A stretch of 64,000 nt of DNA from the NCBI GenBank assembly GCA_029891385.1, contig CM057230.1, forward strand, positions 20,402,847-20,466,846. The letters run 5' to 3'. The position numbers were made by a program, and so were the translations under genes. How positions within the stretch are numbered: position 1 is the stretch's first letter; every line of letters starts with the position of its first letter. The stretch comes from Erythroxylum novogranatense. Taxonomy: Eukaryota; Streptophyta; Magnoliopsida; Malpighiales; Erythroxylaceae. Below the pieces are notes generated by a model. It did not search any database and had not been told where the DNA came from. It saw only the letters and a list, made by a program, of their open reading frames with translations. This document shows positions 1 to 12,560 of the stretch, one piece after another.

Positions 1-644
1 AATACCAGATTCAAAAATTTGAATTGCAACTCTCTTATGTCATTGTAGTAGGACTATCCTTTACATCCTAAAAGCAATTCTCTTTTTCAAGAGATCCCAT
101 CCTGATTGAAATCACAACCCCCTGTCATTAGCAAATACAACTTTTGGAACCAATTATTCTTCAAAATTTCGAATTTGACCTGTTTCACCAACATTTGAGT
201 GAGTAAAAACAGCCTCGTCTTATGAAAAATTATATTAGTTTTGTACTTTTTCATGTTCATCTTACTTTTCCATCCTCCACATAAGGCATAACGTTATAAC
301 CAATGAAGCAGAACCGTGTACGAACTAACAGCACGAAACTAAACACACAAAAAATGAACTGCCTTTAGTATTAGCTTTAAGGAATAAAGATAAATCACTA
401 AAAGCGATCAACGCTTCCAATGAACGTTGCTTCCTCACCCTATTCATGAATAATACAATGTTTAGCGTTATCTATTGACACTCCAATACCTACAAGGGAA
501 ATTCCAAACCAAAACCCGTCAATCTCAGCACTGCCCCAAGTGATCCAACTGATTAACCTTACCAAAACTCTCTGAACTTAACACGAAATTACGTCAATTT
601 AAGGTCCAAAATTGACCACATACAGAGAGAGAGGATAGGCTTAC
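1..644 (-). other. Probable intron 1 (partial) of the left-edge gene
   Basis: This is AT-rich sequence with no convincing reading frame on either strand. On the minus strand a GT donor (GTAAGC) follows directly after the exon at 645-828, so this stretch is best read as the first intron of that gene. Its end and all later exons would lie left of the window. This is inference from the single splice donor. Confidence 0.4.
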
Positions 645-828
645 AAGGAACGGTGACCAAAAGGAGAATGTGGGAGTGGAGTCTGATCTGAGAAGAGAAG
701 TTTCGTGAGGAGAGACTCTGCCATCGGCCGATGCCTTCTCTCGCGTCTTCCGATTCACAATCCACCGTAACCACCAAACTGGAGAACAACTGCAGTACTA
801 GAAGTACCAATACAGCCACTCTATCCAT
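645..828 (-). CDS. First coding exon of a secretory-pathway protein, possibly thioredoxin-fold family (partial)
   Basis: An ATG at 828-826 opens a frame starting MDRVAVLVLLVLQLF, a short hydrophobic segment typical of a cleaved signal peptide, with a polar stretch (CESEDAREG) after it. The exon continues with WQSLSSRNFSSQ and ILLLVTVP, then meets a donor at 644-643 (T|GTAAGC), which would complete a Trp codon with GG from the next exon, giving VPW. A tryptophan-led segment followed by NFSSQ and ending LLVTVPW resembles the start of a little-studied plant ER/secreted protein family with a thioredoxin-like fold. That match is from memory and is moderate at best. An upstream in-frame extension exists, but the signal peptide favours the internal ATG. 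The rest of the gene is outside the window. Confidence 0.45.
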
Positions 829-1916
829 CGTTCTCAGTTCAATCCAATTGCATTTGATTTTCCGATGAACCAAACCAGCAGCATGAATGAACAAATTGGG
901 AAGGGTTTCAACTTTCAATTTCAAATTTTACGCGTTGATGAGTAACTAAATGTTGGATAGTATTGAACGGGACTGGGTAGGACTCGATTGAGTATAAACA
1001 TTTTTAAGGCCTCGTTTGCAAGAATTGAAAAAAAAAGGTAATAATTGAAATATAAATGAAATTACCGATTATATGTTTAAATTGAGATTAAATAAAATTA
1101 TTTAATTATTATCTGATTATTTTGATAAATAAATATATTTTGATTTTATAAATAATTAATATCTTTTAAATAGTTATAAATAATTTTATGGCAAGAATAA
1201 AATTATTAATAAAATTATTATTAAAATTTAATATAAAATAAAAGTATTCAAACGTTGTCTTCTTTACCATTTTATACCATGTTCAAGGTGTAATAAGCAT
1301 TGTGTTAATATCATTAGGGTGTAATGATTTTACCCTTGTTCCTAACATTTATTAAAAAAAAAGTGCCTAGGGTTTGTGACCATTTCCTAGGACTTCAAAT
1401 GATAATAGTCATCAAATTGAACAAGACAACATTTGAATGCATGTCATCAAACAAACTAGTTGTTTAATCTTGAGCACTAATCTGATAGCCACATTATTGA
1501 ATAAGAAGTTCATCAAGTAAATAAATTGTTTGATGCATAATGCAATTGATAATTAAAGTATATAAATAACAGGATGATTGAAAATAGGCAATCTCAAATA
1601 TTAAAGATTTAGAAGTGCCCTAAATAATAATATTTACTAGTCTTAATTAGAGTAAGAAATTGATATTATTTCCTTTTCCTAATTATAGTAAGAGAATGAT
1701 AGTACTTCCTTTTATTTTACTTTTAAAATTCTAGTTTCAGTTTACTAAGAACTAAAGACTTTATATATATATATGTAAATACAACTTAATGCCCTTAGCT
1801 TATTTATAGATTGATCTCCTTTAGCTGATCAAATTCCTATATCTAACCCTTCTTCAAATTTGCCTAATTCATTTTGGTAAAACCTAAGGTTCTTTTAGTA
1901 TAAAAGTAGTCATTTA
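829..1916. other. Upstream flank and AT-rich spacer, no gene seen
   Basis: This stretch follows the first exon upstream, so its right-hand few hundred bases should hold that gene's promoter and 5' leader. From about 1010 to 1260 it is very AT-rich, beginning with a GGCCTCGTTTG-like motif often seen at ends of small plant transposons. I could not match a partner end, so I do not call an element. Confidence 0.4.
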
Positions 1917-2251
1917 GAGGTTTATTAATAAAATGAAATGAAACGTAATATTATTTCTTCATTTGGAATGAGGGTTTATAATAAAATAGAATGGAATGAG
2001 ATAGAAGAGGATGATTTCATATTACATATCATTTCATCCTAAATAATAAAATGAGAAACCTCGATTTGAGGGTTTATAATGAAATGTAAAATGATAAACA
2101 ACTTTTTACTATATTATATTATAAACCCTTATTCTAAACAACATTTTATTATACTACATTATGAACCTCTCATTATTTCCAAACAATAATTTTCTAATAT
2201 TACATTAATTTACATTTCATTTCATTTCATTTTTGTTACATTAAAAACCTC
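1917..2251. repeat. Foldback MITE-like element with imperfect terminal inverted repeats
   Basis: The left end reads GAGGTTTATTAATAAAATG and the reverse complement of the right end reads GAGGTTTTTAATGTAAC, both leading into AAAATGAAATGAAA. The interior contains further nested inverted copies of GAGGGTTTATAATGAAAT and its complement, so the 335 bp could fold on itself. There is no coding capacity. I do not see a clear target site duplication, so the family is not assigned. Confidence 0.5.
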
Positions 2252-2368
2252 ACGTCTAACTAAACATAGCCTTAAGGAATTCGCTTTCGCTACTTTCTTC
2301 TCGTTTCATGAATAACTCTTAAAAAAATGTATGGTGTCTCTAATTTGAAACCAAAAACATAACCTAGG

Positions 2369-5300
2369 TGTTGGACCCCGTCTCCAAGGCCCAACATTCG
2401 AACCCATAAAAACATACATAAGCATAGAGGACCCAAAACCGACACAAAATTGGCCACAAAAGGAGAAATCTTAAAATAGAAAATTTGGCTTTGGATTTTT
2501 AAGAAAATATGTTCCTTACGCTCTCACGGTTCCAACGCCACTGAAATCGTTCAATTCGGATTTGAAATGAAAAAGTTATGGCAAAAATGCTATCTTAAAG
2601 AAAACAGTGAAAACAGCCCCTCTACCGACTTCATGTAAATATTTGAAAACTTTAGAGGCAAAATTACTGATCGACTCCTTCATAAAAAGTGTAGATTTAT
2701 GCCTCTAGTTTCTTTTAAAACAAGAATTGCCTCAATCCGAGCCCTATAGCTCCAGATATTTAAAAGTTGGGAGGTATATTCAAAAGAATCACCACCTCCA
2801 CACTTTGTCTTAAACCACCTTTTTCAATTTAAAATAAAATTGATAAGTAAAATGTAGAAGGTTAGAAAATCTCTTAGAAAACCATCGGTTTAAAAATCAG
2901 CTCAATCGGAGGTCTATGCAAGAAGTTATGGCCAAAGAAGGGAGGGTCGATCACCAAAATCGACCCCAATACTGCAAAGTCTTAATGCTCGGCTCTTGGC
3001 CTTCAACGGCCTGGCGAGCGCCTGACGACAGCTGGGCGCTGAGCGCCGCTCAGCCAGCGCCGCCCGGCATGGGCGAGTCTTGGCGCCGTCGTCCATGAAG
3101 GCCATGAAAGCCGCCCCTACACCCGACCTATCCGACTTCTAACCCTCATAACTTTTGACTCCGAGCTCCAAATTAGACACGGTCGGAGGCGTTGGAAAGC
3201 TAAGAGAAAATTCTATATTTTTCAAGAAGGACTCATAAGCAAGCTCGGAATCTACAGGAATCAAAAGTTCCCACACAGACAGGTCGGCTAACTCTCCACA
3301 AACAGTACCAGATTTTCCGACCTTCATAACTTTTGACCCAGAACTCCAAATTTAGCAAACTTAGTGTCTATGGAAAGGTAAAAGAATTATCTACAACTTT
3401 CATGAAGACCACCGACCTATATTCCAACTCTATATGAGTCAAGAGTGGACTCAAAGCTTCTGCTACCAATCTTTCACTATGACAGCTCCTGCATTAAACA
3501 CCAACGACTCACACTTACCAATTTACACATCATAAATAGCTCATAAATATCCTGGAAGAGGCTCTATAGCTCGACTAACACTCTCAACAAGTCTAAAAGA
3601 TCCCATATGACCTATATCAACCCAGAAATTTGCAGAAAACACAACAACTCCAAAATTTGCATAAACTTCCACAACTCACCGACCTCTGCAAAATTTCCAG
3701 CAAGCTCTCCCAAAGCCAAAACCCAGCAACCACTCAAAATGAAAAATACTCATACACATGCTATTTCTAAGATCTTACATAGATCACAAATCAACCAATT
3801 CACATGAAGAGAGTACTAGAGCTCTCATTCTCATTTCAAATCATAGCAAAGATTCATACATAGCTTTGGTTACATATTGACATATTTATCAAAATAAAGC
3901 ACAAAATACGAGAATGGGATGCTCAATGATCAATATGCTTACAAAGCTATTCCAAAAGCTAATTACTAACTTAATACAAAAGTTTCTAGAGATCTTGGAG
4001 TTTTTGTCCGATGCCCTTGCAAGGTTCCACAATCAACTAGAATTTTCACCTGAGGAGGGAGAATGGGGGTGAGCGAAACACGGCTCAGTGGCTAACAAGT
4101 TTATAGCCATCGAATAATGAGTCACACACACACACATCATTAATAATTCAAAGCATTAGCAATTAACTCAACTCATCACATAAAGCATAACATGGAATCC
4201 TCTTGCAATTAAAACACATATTAGGCATCATGAACACAAATAAATGATGGGATGCACACATTTGGCTCGAGAGTTCCATAAACACGACGGAAACCGAAGT
4301 TTACCGTAATCACGACGAGTCCATTTTTCGGATCTCGTAAGCCTAAAGCAGCAAATGGGAGAAGGCTAATGGGGTCAACGTGCGTGACTTTACGATAGAG
4401 GTTCTCTCTCGCCCAAACACAAACAAACTATGTTCACATATTCATACGTAAAAGTAGCATTTTATGCTTCTTTCATACTTTCGAATCATCAAAGTTCCAT
4501 TCTTTTCTTTCAAATCATATGAATACACTTCCAATATGCTCATAATATAACAAAGATAGCACACATAGGCATTTGCCCACTACACAACGACTATAAAAAT
4601 GTTACCCACCTATCGTAGAAATCCGAATTCAAGATCGCCCTTCCTCCTTGTCTTGAGTAGGGTTTTCTTGAGTTCCTTCAAACAAAACACATCTCTAATC
4701 AATTTTCTAACTTCATAGGAAGGGTCATAATATTCAGAAATTAAAGGGAAAACTAACATTAACCTTAACCTAACCTACCCATGGCTCATTTAAGCTAAAA
4801 TAACCATAACCTTCCCTAACCCCCATAGATCTCACCTTCTCTTCCATTTTTCTTCAATCTCTACACAAACCCTAACTTCCATCCTACACCATTTTCGAAT
4901 CTATCTTAAGAAAAGATGAAAACTTACCTTTCTCACTTGATTTCTCTCCTTTTTCTCCTCCTTTCTTCTTCTCCACAAGCCTCCCATGATTTTTCTCTCT
5001 TCCTTTCTTCCTTGGCCGACCACTCTTCTTTTCTCCTTGGCTCACGATTTTCTTCTTCTCTTCTTTTCCTTTGGGTTCTACGATACTCTCTCTTCTCCTC
5101 CTCTTCCTTTAACTCTTCTTTAATTCTCAACTTAAATCCTCCATCCAAAACTACATAGTTTTGGTATTGGGCTCCTCCTTATCATTTTTAACTCCTTTGG
5201 GCTCTTCCTCTTATAACTTACAAGCCCACTATACCTTAGCCCACTTATTTCTAATCCTCCTTCTTATTCCACTCACCTTAAAGCCCATAATTTCTAACAT

Positions 5301-5471
5301 TTAATTCTAACCCTCCATTTAATTTCTAACTTCTAATTCCAAGCCCAACATAAAATATTTATATAAACACATAATTAAATCAATTAAGATAAAATAAAAT
5401 AATTAACGAATAAATCCATAAATAAATAATTAATTAATTCAAATAAAATAAAAAAATTTCGGAGCCCAACA
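2369..5471 (-). repeat. 3' LTR of the chromovirus
   Basis: It is nearly collinear with 12929-16019 apart from scattered substitutions and small indels. The exception is a GC-rich segment at about 2990-3110, which has diverged far more than its flanks. The pyrimidine-rich tract near 4916-5158 gives open frames on both strands in both LTRs; this is low-complexity LTR sequence, not a gene. Length is 3103 bp. Confidence 0.92.
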
Positions 5472-7035
5472 ATTCTCCCCTCCTAAAAGAATTTCGTCCT
5501 CGAAATCCTTACCTGAATCCATGAAGAGGTAGGGATACTTCTCCTTCATGGCTTCCAAAGGTTCCCAAGTTGCTTCCTCGGTCGAATGGTTCCTCCACAA
5601 GACCTTAACCAGCTTCACACTCTTGTTCCTTAACACTTTTTCCTTTAAATCTAAGATTTCCACTGGTTGCTCCTCATAAGTCAAATCCTCTCTCAATTGA
5701 ACCTCTGAAGGTTGAACTATGTGCGAAGGATCCGATCTATACCTCCTCAACATCGACACATGGAACACATTGTGAATCTTAGACAACTCTAATGGCAAAT
5801 CTAACTTATAAGCTAAAGGCCCGATCCTCTCAACGATCTCATATGGGCCTATGTACCTCGGGCTAAGCTTGCCCTTCTTGCCAAACCTCAAAACACCTTT
5901 CCATGGAGATGCTCTAAGAAACACCTTCTCACCCACTTCAAACTCCATCTCTTTCCTATGGACATCTGTGTAGCTCTTCATCCGATCTTGAGTTGCCTTA
6001 AGCCTCTGCTTCACTAGCTTTATCTTATCAACTGTGACCTGCACTAACTCAGGTCCTACAAGCTTCCTTTCACCTTCCTCATCCCAACATATAGGAGTTT
6101 TGCATCTCCTACCATACAAAGCCTCATAAGGTGCTATCTGAATTCTCGAGTGATAGGAATTATTATAAGCAAACTCAATCAAAGATAAGTGATCATCCCA
6201 CGAACCTTTGAAATCCAAAGTACAAGCCCTCAACATTGCTTCCAAAGTCCGAATGGTCCTCTCCGACTGTCCATCAGTCTGCGGATGGAAAGCCGTACTG
6301 AAATGCAATCTAGTCCCCAAGGCCTCCTGCAAACTCTCCCAAAACCTAGAGGTAAACTTGGGATCTCTATCAGAAACTATTGAACTCGGAATCCCATGAA
6401 GCCTAATCACCTCATCCACATACTTCTTAGCCAACACATTCAAAGAATCTATCCGATTAATTGGCGAAGTGAGTCGACTTAGTCACCTATCCACAATCAC
6501 CCATATTGCATCATGCTTCTTGCTAGATCTCGCAATCCCATAAGAAAATCCATAGTTATCTTTTCCCATTTCCACTCCTAATAGGCAAGGATTAAGCTTG
6601 CTCGAAGGTGCTTGTGTTCACTTTAACTTGCGGCACACCAAACATCTTTTAGCATACTCGCTACATCTTTCCTCATTCCTTTCCACCAGAAATGCTCTTT
6701 CAAATTCCGATACATCTTAGAACTCCCTGGATGCATTGCATAAGGAGCATTATGCGCCTCATCAAGAATCTCATCTCATCTCTCAACTCTAACTTGCCCG
6801 GGACACACACTCTACTACCCACAACCATCAATCCATCTTCCTTTACCTCTACATTAGACGGCTTGCCGTTCTTTATCTCTTCCCTAAGCTTACTCAAGTA
6901 CTCATCCTGATCCTGCAATTCCTTGATCTTCTCTTTCAGCACTGGCCTCACCTTGAAAGTCGCCAAAATACACTCAGGCCCATCTTGCCTCAACATCACA
7001 TCAAGTCTGGCTAAATCCTTCAGCAAGGGAAGATA
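5439..7035 (-). pseudogene. Chromovirus integrase with chromodomain-like C-terminus, broken
   Basis: The minus strand from 7035 encodes the N-terminal integrase region (KEKIKELQDQDEYL onward), then a section with several stops and frameshifts (about 6690-6445) where the first part of the catalytic core should be. From about 6440 it is readable again: VSDRDPKF and FHPQTDGQSERT, typical of the rve core, then the GPY/F region (SPRYIGPYEIVERIG). It ends with VLWRNHSTEEATWE, a chromodomain-like tail that in this lineage is thought to direct integration to particular chromatin. The frame reads through the polypurine tract into the LTR and stops at 5439. A solo LTR separates this part from the upstream RNase H. 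Not functional as read. Confidence 0.88.
5472..5490 (-). other. Polypurine tract of the chromovirus
   Basis: Reading the minus strand, AGGAGGGGAGAATT lies immediately before the TGTTGG start of the 3' LTR. Position and purine content are as expected for the plus-strand primer of reverse transcription. Confidence 0.8.
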
Positions 7036-7040
7036 CACAC

Positions 7041-9652
7041 TGTAGCGCCCCCTCACCGTAGAGTATACACCGGGTCGCCCGTAGGTCGTACCGGTGCACA
7101 ACCTACGACGAGAGTGCACTACCAAACTATCATTTCTATAACCTCATGGCATCAATATAAATAAAGCAGTAATATCAAATTCACTAACTTTTTGAATCAA
7201 AAGATTCCTTTTTCCATTCATTCATAAAACCGTCATACATCATCATCATACATATACATCCTAACAAGTCCAAAAGAACTACTAGAGCTCCTACACCACC
7301 ATCCACAAAATACCCCAAAACATCCCCAATGATGACACATGGGCCATGCTCCTCTCACGCAAGCACGCATAAGAGATAAGTCTCACCGACCGAGCTAGAA
7401 GTCAAACTATCTCTGTCTCCAAAAATATTCGCAATTTGGGTGAGTTTATGAAACTCAATGAGTAACCATCATCGATGGTTCACTCAACTCATGCATATCC
7501 AAACAATCACATAATATCGTATACTATCACATTCAAGAAATCACATGCAGTCAATTTCACATTTATAAGGCGATTTGCCTTTCACACAATTCACAGACAA
7601 TCATTTATATACGCAGTGTACATGTGACTCTTTCATTTTCTTTCGTTGTTGTGACCGTGCGCTTGAGCTCATATACGTTGAGCCATAGGCTCTATAAACA
7701 TTGGGCTCAAAAGCCCTAATACGTCGAGCATAAAGCTCTGCAAATCGTTGGGCACGAAGCCCTGTACGTTGAGCATAAAACTCTGATTTCGGTGGCTACA
7801 CCAGTCACAACTGCCTTTATCTGATTATACTATTTTGCGTGTATGCACATGTTCAATTTTCAATACATGCATCACTATAGAACTTCCTATGTCCAATTTT
7901 ACCATTGAGACCAATTATAATAGTCTACACATAATTCACACTTCTATATCCAATCCAAATATTTCGAACACCCGTGGTCCGAAATCAATCAAAGACAAAC
8001 ACATAAAATCCATCCATAACTCCTCATGGCATATGTACTGAAAATTAAACACATAAAGGTTGAGAAACCAACTAGGTTACTCACTTGAACTTCCGAACTC
8101 TCGCCGAAGTCTCGCCACGCCGATGATCGGCGATCCACTGAGCCGCTATAACAATCAAAATATACATAACATTATTACTGGTACCAATTCCGATGCTTAA
8201 TTATGCATATGAATCAAATCAAGTACATACTATGCAAATTATGACATTTCTGACCTAAATTCCGAATTTCTCGATCTCAAATTCTAATTCCCAATTTCGA
8301 AATCTCCAAATTGAACTTAATCTATAGCTAATTGAATCATCAATTGCCTAATCCCAAATGTTTAAAACCTCAATTCCATTTCCTGAAAAATCTGCATTGC
8401 CGCGTGAATCGGCATCCTCGTCATGACGACACGATACGCTGCTCGTCATGACGTATGCCTCGACCTCCTCGCCTCAAGACACGTCGCGACGTCGAAGCAA
8501 TTCGCTCGTCATGGCGAGTAATTGCAGACACGCCCGAAAATCCAGAATTTCAGATTTTCGATGATTTCAGCCCAAATCCAGATTTTCTTCTCACCAATCA
8601 CTCCTAAATAATTCTATACACATCATAGAACAACTCTTTAGCTTCTATTTCATCAAACAATTAATATCCCTAGAATTCCAACCCTAAATCACCGAAACCA
8701 TTTTCGAAACCCTAATCCATAAATCCTCAAATAAACATATTAAATCATCAATCCAACTTTATAAATCAACAGATCAAACTATATAAGGCAAGGTAGAAGT
8801 AACTTACTTGATTTATAATCTCAAATCTTCAAGAATCAACAATCTCTCTCTCTTCCCTCTCACTAACATCCATTTCCAACCCATTATCATCTTCTTCTAA
8901 CTCCAAATCAAAGGGAGAAGATCTAGGCAAGAAAAAAGGAACAAATGATAAGAAGAAATCAAGAAGAATTCGAAAGGAGGAATCACGAAGAAGGAGAAGA
9001 TGAAAGCATCGTGGAGAAGGAATTTCAAAGGGTTAGGTATTATATCTAAACACTAAGGCCTTGTTTGGCTAAATTTTAATATCACCAGTCCGAATCCGAA
9101 CAACCTCAAACCAATTTCAAATTCTAATTTCTTCCGAATTCCAATGGCTAAACCCTAATTCCTCAATTCAAATTTCTAACATGTCCGTGCCATTGGATAA
9201 TCAATTTCGGAACCGGATATTCAATTAACCAGTCATTTATCAAATTTTTCGGTCCGGGCCTATTGCTCCGAAAATTCTAGAAAATTCCTATAAATCTATA
9301 AAAATAGAAAACTCATTATCATATACTCCAATTTCACAATTCCACTCTCTAACTTTCATTTCTCATTCAAATTCAATTTTCGCGCCTATTTAACCTAATT
9401 ATCACACATACCTAATCATCTCCAAATTCCATTTTACAATCTCCAATTTCTCATCTCTAATACCAATTAAATTTCTCACATCCCACTTAACCCAAATCAA
9501 TTTTCAAATTCAAATTATCTAAATCTAGTCGGAAACATGTCATATATGCATGTACATACAAATGCCAATTATACAGTATGCTATAATGCATGCACATGAA
9601 CAAATACGAATGCAATAAACTGTACACATCCCATCGGTAACGGGATGTTACA
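7041..9652 (-). mobile_element. Solo LTR of a second Ty3/gypsy element, nested in the chromovirus
   Basis: The sequence runs from TGTAGCGCCCCC to GATGTTACA on the plus strand; on the minus strand it starts TGTAACATCCCG and ends GGGGGCGCTACA, a common plant gypsy LTR start and end. A 5 bp direct duplication CACAC flanks it (7036-7040 and 9653-9657). Removing it rejoins the host element's pol, from the RNase H segment ending [10 protein letters not shown] to YLPLLKDLARLDVML. No gag or pol motif lies inside and I see no internal copy of the termini, so a solo LTR left by LTR-LTR recombination is the simplest reading. A non-autonomous element is the alternative. Confidence 0.85.
7655..7795. repeat. 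Short hairpin-forming tandem motifs inside the solo LTR
   Basis: About five consecutive units of roughly 25-28 bp each hold a small inverted pair: GAGC...GCTC, GGGCT...AGCCC, GAGC...GCTC, GGGC...GCCC, GAGC...CTC. They are separated by an ACGTTG/ACGTCG-like spacer. The alternation of two stem types is visible directly. Confidence 0.7.
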
Positions 9653-10902
9653 CACACTCTCCATGTGAGCCATAGTGGACTTCCTACTCAGAGCATCCGC
9701 TACCATATTAGCTTTCCCCGAATGGTAATCTATCATCAAGTCATAATCTTTTAGCAACTCTAACCATCGCCTTTGCCTCAAATTCAGCTCTTTTTGGGTC
9801 AACAAGTATTTAAGGCTCTTATGATCTCAGAATATCCTAGTGGTAACTCCATACAGATAATGTCTCCAAATCTTCAATGCAAAGATTATAGCAGCCAACT
9901 CCAAGTCATGGATCGGATAGTTCATCTCATAAGGCTTCAACTGCCTAGAGGCATAAGCAATCACTTTCTCTCCTTGCATCAATACACACCCTAAACCCTT
10001 CCTGGAGGCATCACTGTACACAATGTACCCATCATCACCAAAAGGCAATGCCAGAATCGGTGCGGTTGTAAGCCGCTTCTTCAACTCCTCGAAACTACTC
10101 TGGCACTCCTCAGTCCATTCAAATTTTTGATTCTTCCTTGTCAACTTGGAAAGTGGAGCAGCTATCAACGAAAAGCCCTCCACAAATCTCCTGTAATATC
10201 CAGCTAATCCCAAGAAACTTCTCACTTCGGTTACATTCTTTGGCGCTTCCCATTTAACCACAACTTCTATCTTCTGTGGATCCACATACACTCCGCCGAG
10301 ATCACATGCCCCAAAATACCATTTCCTTAGCCAAAATTGCATTTATCGAATTTGGCATACAACTCATTCTTCCTCAATGTCTCCAAAGCAATCCTTAAAT
10401 GATCCTCGTGCTCCTCATCACTCTTAGAATAGACCAATATATCATCAATAAAGACAATGATAAATTGATCTAAGAAAGACCTGAAGACTCTATTCATCAA
10501 ATCCATAAAGACTGCAGGAGCATTCGTTAACCCGAAAGGCATAACTAAAAACTCAAAGTGGTCATACCTCGTCCTAAAAGCAGTCTTTGACACATCGGTC
10601 TCCTTAATCCTCAACTGATGATAACCCGATCTCAAATCTATCTTGGAAAGGACTCTCGCCCCTTGCAACTGATCAAACAAGTCATCAATGCGCTGAGCGG
10701 ATACATTTTTAACAAAGAGTATGGTTCGACTTCCTATAATCCACACACATCCGAACGACCCATCTTTCTTCTTCACAAAAGAACCGAGCTCCCAAGGCGA
10801 AGAACTCGGTCTAACATAACCCTTCTCTAAAAGATCCTCCAATCGCTCCTTAAGCTCCTTCAATTCCGCGAGCCATCCGATAAGGCGAAATTGAGATCGC
10901 AA
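9653..10902 (-). pseudogene. Chromovirus reverse transcriptase and RNase H, broken
   Basis: From 10902 the frame shows RT landmarks in order: [52 protein letters not shown] and the catalytic box [10 protein letters not shown] frameshift near 10335 moves to the next frame, which carries the connection region ([11 protein letters not shown]) and then RNase H ([37 protein letters not shown]). A further break near 9820 leads to [16 protein letters not shown], the end of RNase H. The segment is cut at 9652 by the inserted solo LTR. Domain content is typical of a chromovirus; the frameshifts make it a pseudogene, although some could be assembly errors. Confidence 0.9.
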
Positions 10903-11029
10903 GAAGATTCGAATGAAACTCTATGGAAACTCAATTTCCCTAGAGGAGGTAGTCCTAGCAATTCCTCGGAAAGACATCCGGAATTTCGACTCTTGGAATG
11001 TCTTCCAACCTCCCTCTATCTGCCTCCAT

Positions 11030-11483
11030 ATCTAGCACATAAGCCAAAAAGGCCTCACACCCTCGCTCATCATTCTCTCGCCATCATAATTTGAAATAAC
11101 CCGAGGTGGACTGACTTTTCTATCTCCCATGAGTATCACTTTCCTGCTATCCTCTAGCTCGAACTCCACTGTCTTCTGTTTACAATCTAAAGTAACATGA
11201 TACCTCTCTAATGTGTCCATATCTAGGATCACATCCAATCCTCCCATCTTCAAAGGCATCAGATCCACCACCAATTTTCCTCCACTAATCTCTATCTCAC
11301 AATCTCTATACACTGACCGATAATAATATATTGGCCGATTGGAGTACTCACAATCAGCGGAGTATCCAATGGGCTCAAACTCCTCCTAGAAATAGTCCTA
11401 CCCGAAGACACAAAAGAATGGGTAGAACTTGAGTCAATCATAGCAAGCACATAATCATCAAACAGTTTAACCATACCATACAA
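11030..11483 (-). pseudogene. Chromovirus aspartic protease region, broken
   Basis: The minus frame from 11483 contains AMIDSSSTHSFVS, which aligns with the usual retroviral-type protease signature DSGSTHSF; the glycine of the active-site triad appears as serine. A second frame (11313 downward) continues with DVILDMDTLERYHV, matching the common GMDWL flap-side segment, and KQKTVEF. The protease lies between gag and RT as expected. The changed active-site residue and the frameshift both argue against function. Confidence 0.75.
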
Positions 11484-11649
11484 CTTCGGCGTGGTCTCGC
11501 CTCCTCTAGAGTCATGGCAAACACTGGGCTGAAACTTGCCTCTGGATCTGCTCGAGGATAAGCTCTCTTAGACCTCCAGAGCTACCTACTTCATCACAGC
11601 CTTCATCCCACTTGCCTCTGCCCTCCCGAAGCTTGCATCCGAGATCCTC

Positions 11650-12560
11650 TCTCTATCCGGTTTAGGACACTCTTTGGCAAATGTCCTTCGCCCACAATTG
11701 AAGCATGCTCCCGTCAATCTGCGACATTCTCCTCTATGGAGATATCCACAAGTGCTCACACTTAGGAAGGGTGGTCTCTCCCATCTCCTCTTCTACCGCC
11801 GCCCACCGCTGAGGCTTGGTGGGAAACGGAAGAAGTCCTCATCGGCCTCAGCCGGCCCCACCGCATTCTCTCTCAGATCAGCAGGAAAGGCTCTAGCACT
11901 TCTCTCGTGCATAAGTACCACCTCCTCTCTCGGATCGCTTCTTCCTTCCTCTTCCGTTAATCGCACTTCGATGTTCTCGAGGTTTTCAACCTCGCCACGC
12001 TTCAATCAATCTGCCGAAGTCACGAAGTTCTGACTATCACCTTCTCTCGATAGCAGTGCAAACCCGACTCAAACGACGGTGCCATGAGCAATTTCACTCA
12101 AATTCATCTCTCAAAGATATCTAGACAACTGTGAGAACTGACGTCAGATTCACCGACCGTCATCTCCTCCGGGTAAGGCTTAGAACTCCCTCCGCTTCAC
12201 TGAATGTACACCTCAGACAGATACTTCTTCCAGTACACACCAGAAGTCTCCCATGTCAATCCTACCGGTCTCGTCGACTCGACTCCCCAAGACAGCCTCC
12301 CACTAATGCAAGGCATCACTCAAGGCGGTGGGGCAAGATAAACCACTCTCTCATCATCCTCGCACTCCATCCGATCCAAAACCCTCTCGCCTTCCTCAAC
12401 CAGTCTCAGCTTCCTGGGGTCCGAGGTCCCAAAGAAATCCATCGCCCATACTTCCTCACTTGTCAAACCGCCACCCTTCTAACAATCAACTGAAGCTCGA
12501 GGCATTTGACCCATAAACAACAAAAGCTTGGGTAAATGCCTCGAACACTGGGGTCTAAAG
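11650..12560 (-). pseudogene. Chromovirus gag, heavily degraded
   Basis: Pieces of a gag protein can be read on the minus strand in several frames. One around 12440 shows LVEEGERVLDRMECEDDERVVYLA, aligned with the capsid-like Retrotrans_gag segment. Another near 12005-11900 shows repeated acidic/basic residues. A zinc-knuckle remnant CFNCGRRTFAKECP lies near 11690. Stops and frameshifts are frequent. Upstream, 12560-12910 shows no certain protein and is probably the leader and gag N-terminus. Confidence 0.65.

Noticed and set aside
1010..1265. Possible small transposon starting GGCCTCGTTTG.
   Set aside because: The right end CAAACGTTG is only a weak inverted match and no target duplication was found.
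4916..5158. Hydrophobic 80-residue frame with a complementary acidic frame, repeated at 15464-15706.
   Set aside because: Both are in the same place of the two chromovirus LTRs and come from a CT-rich tract that is open on both strands; no ATG context, splice or homology supports a gene.
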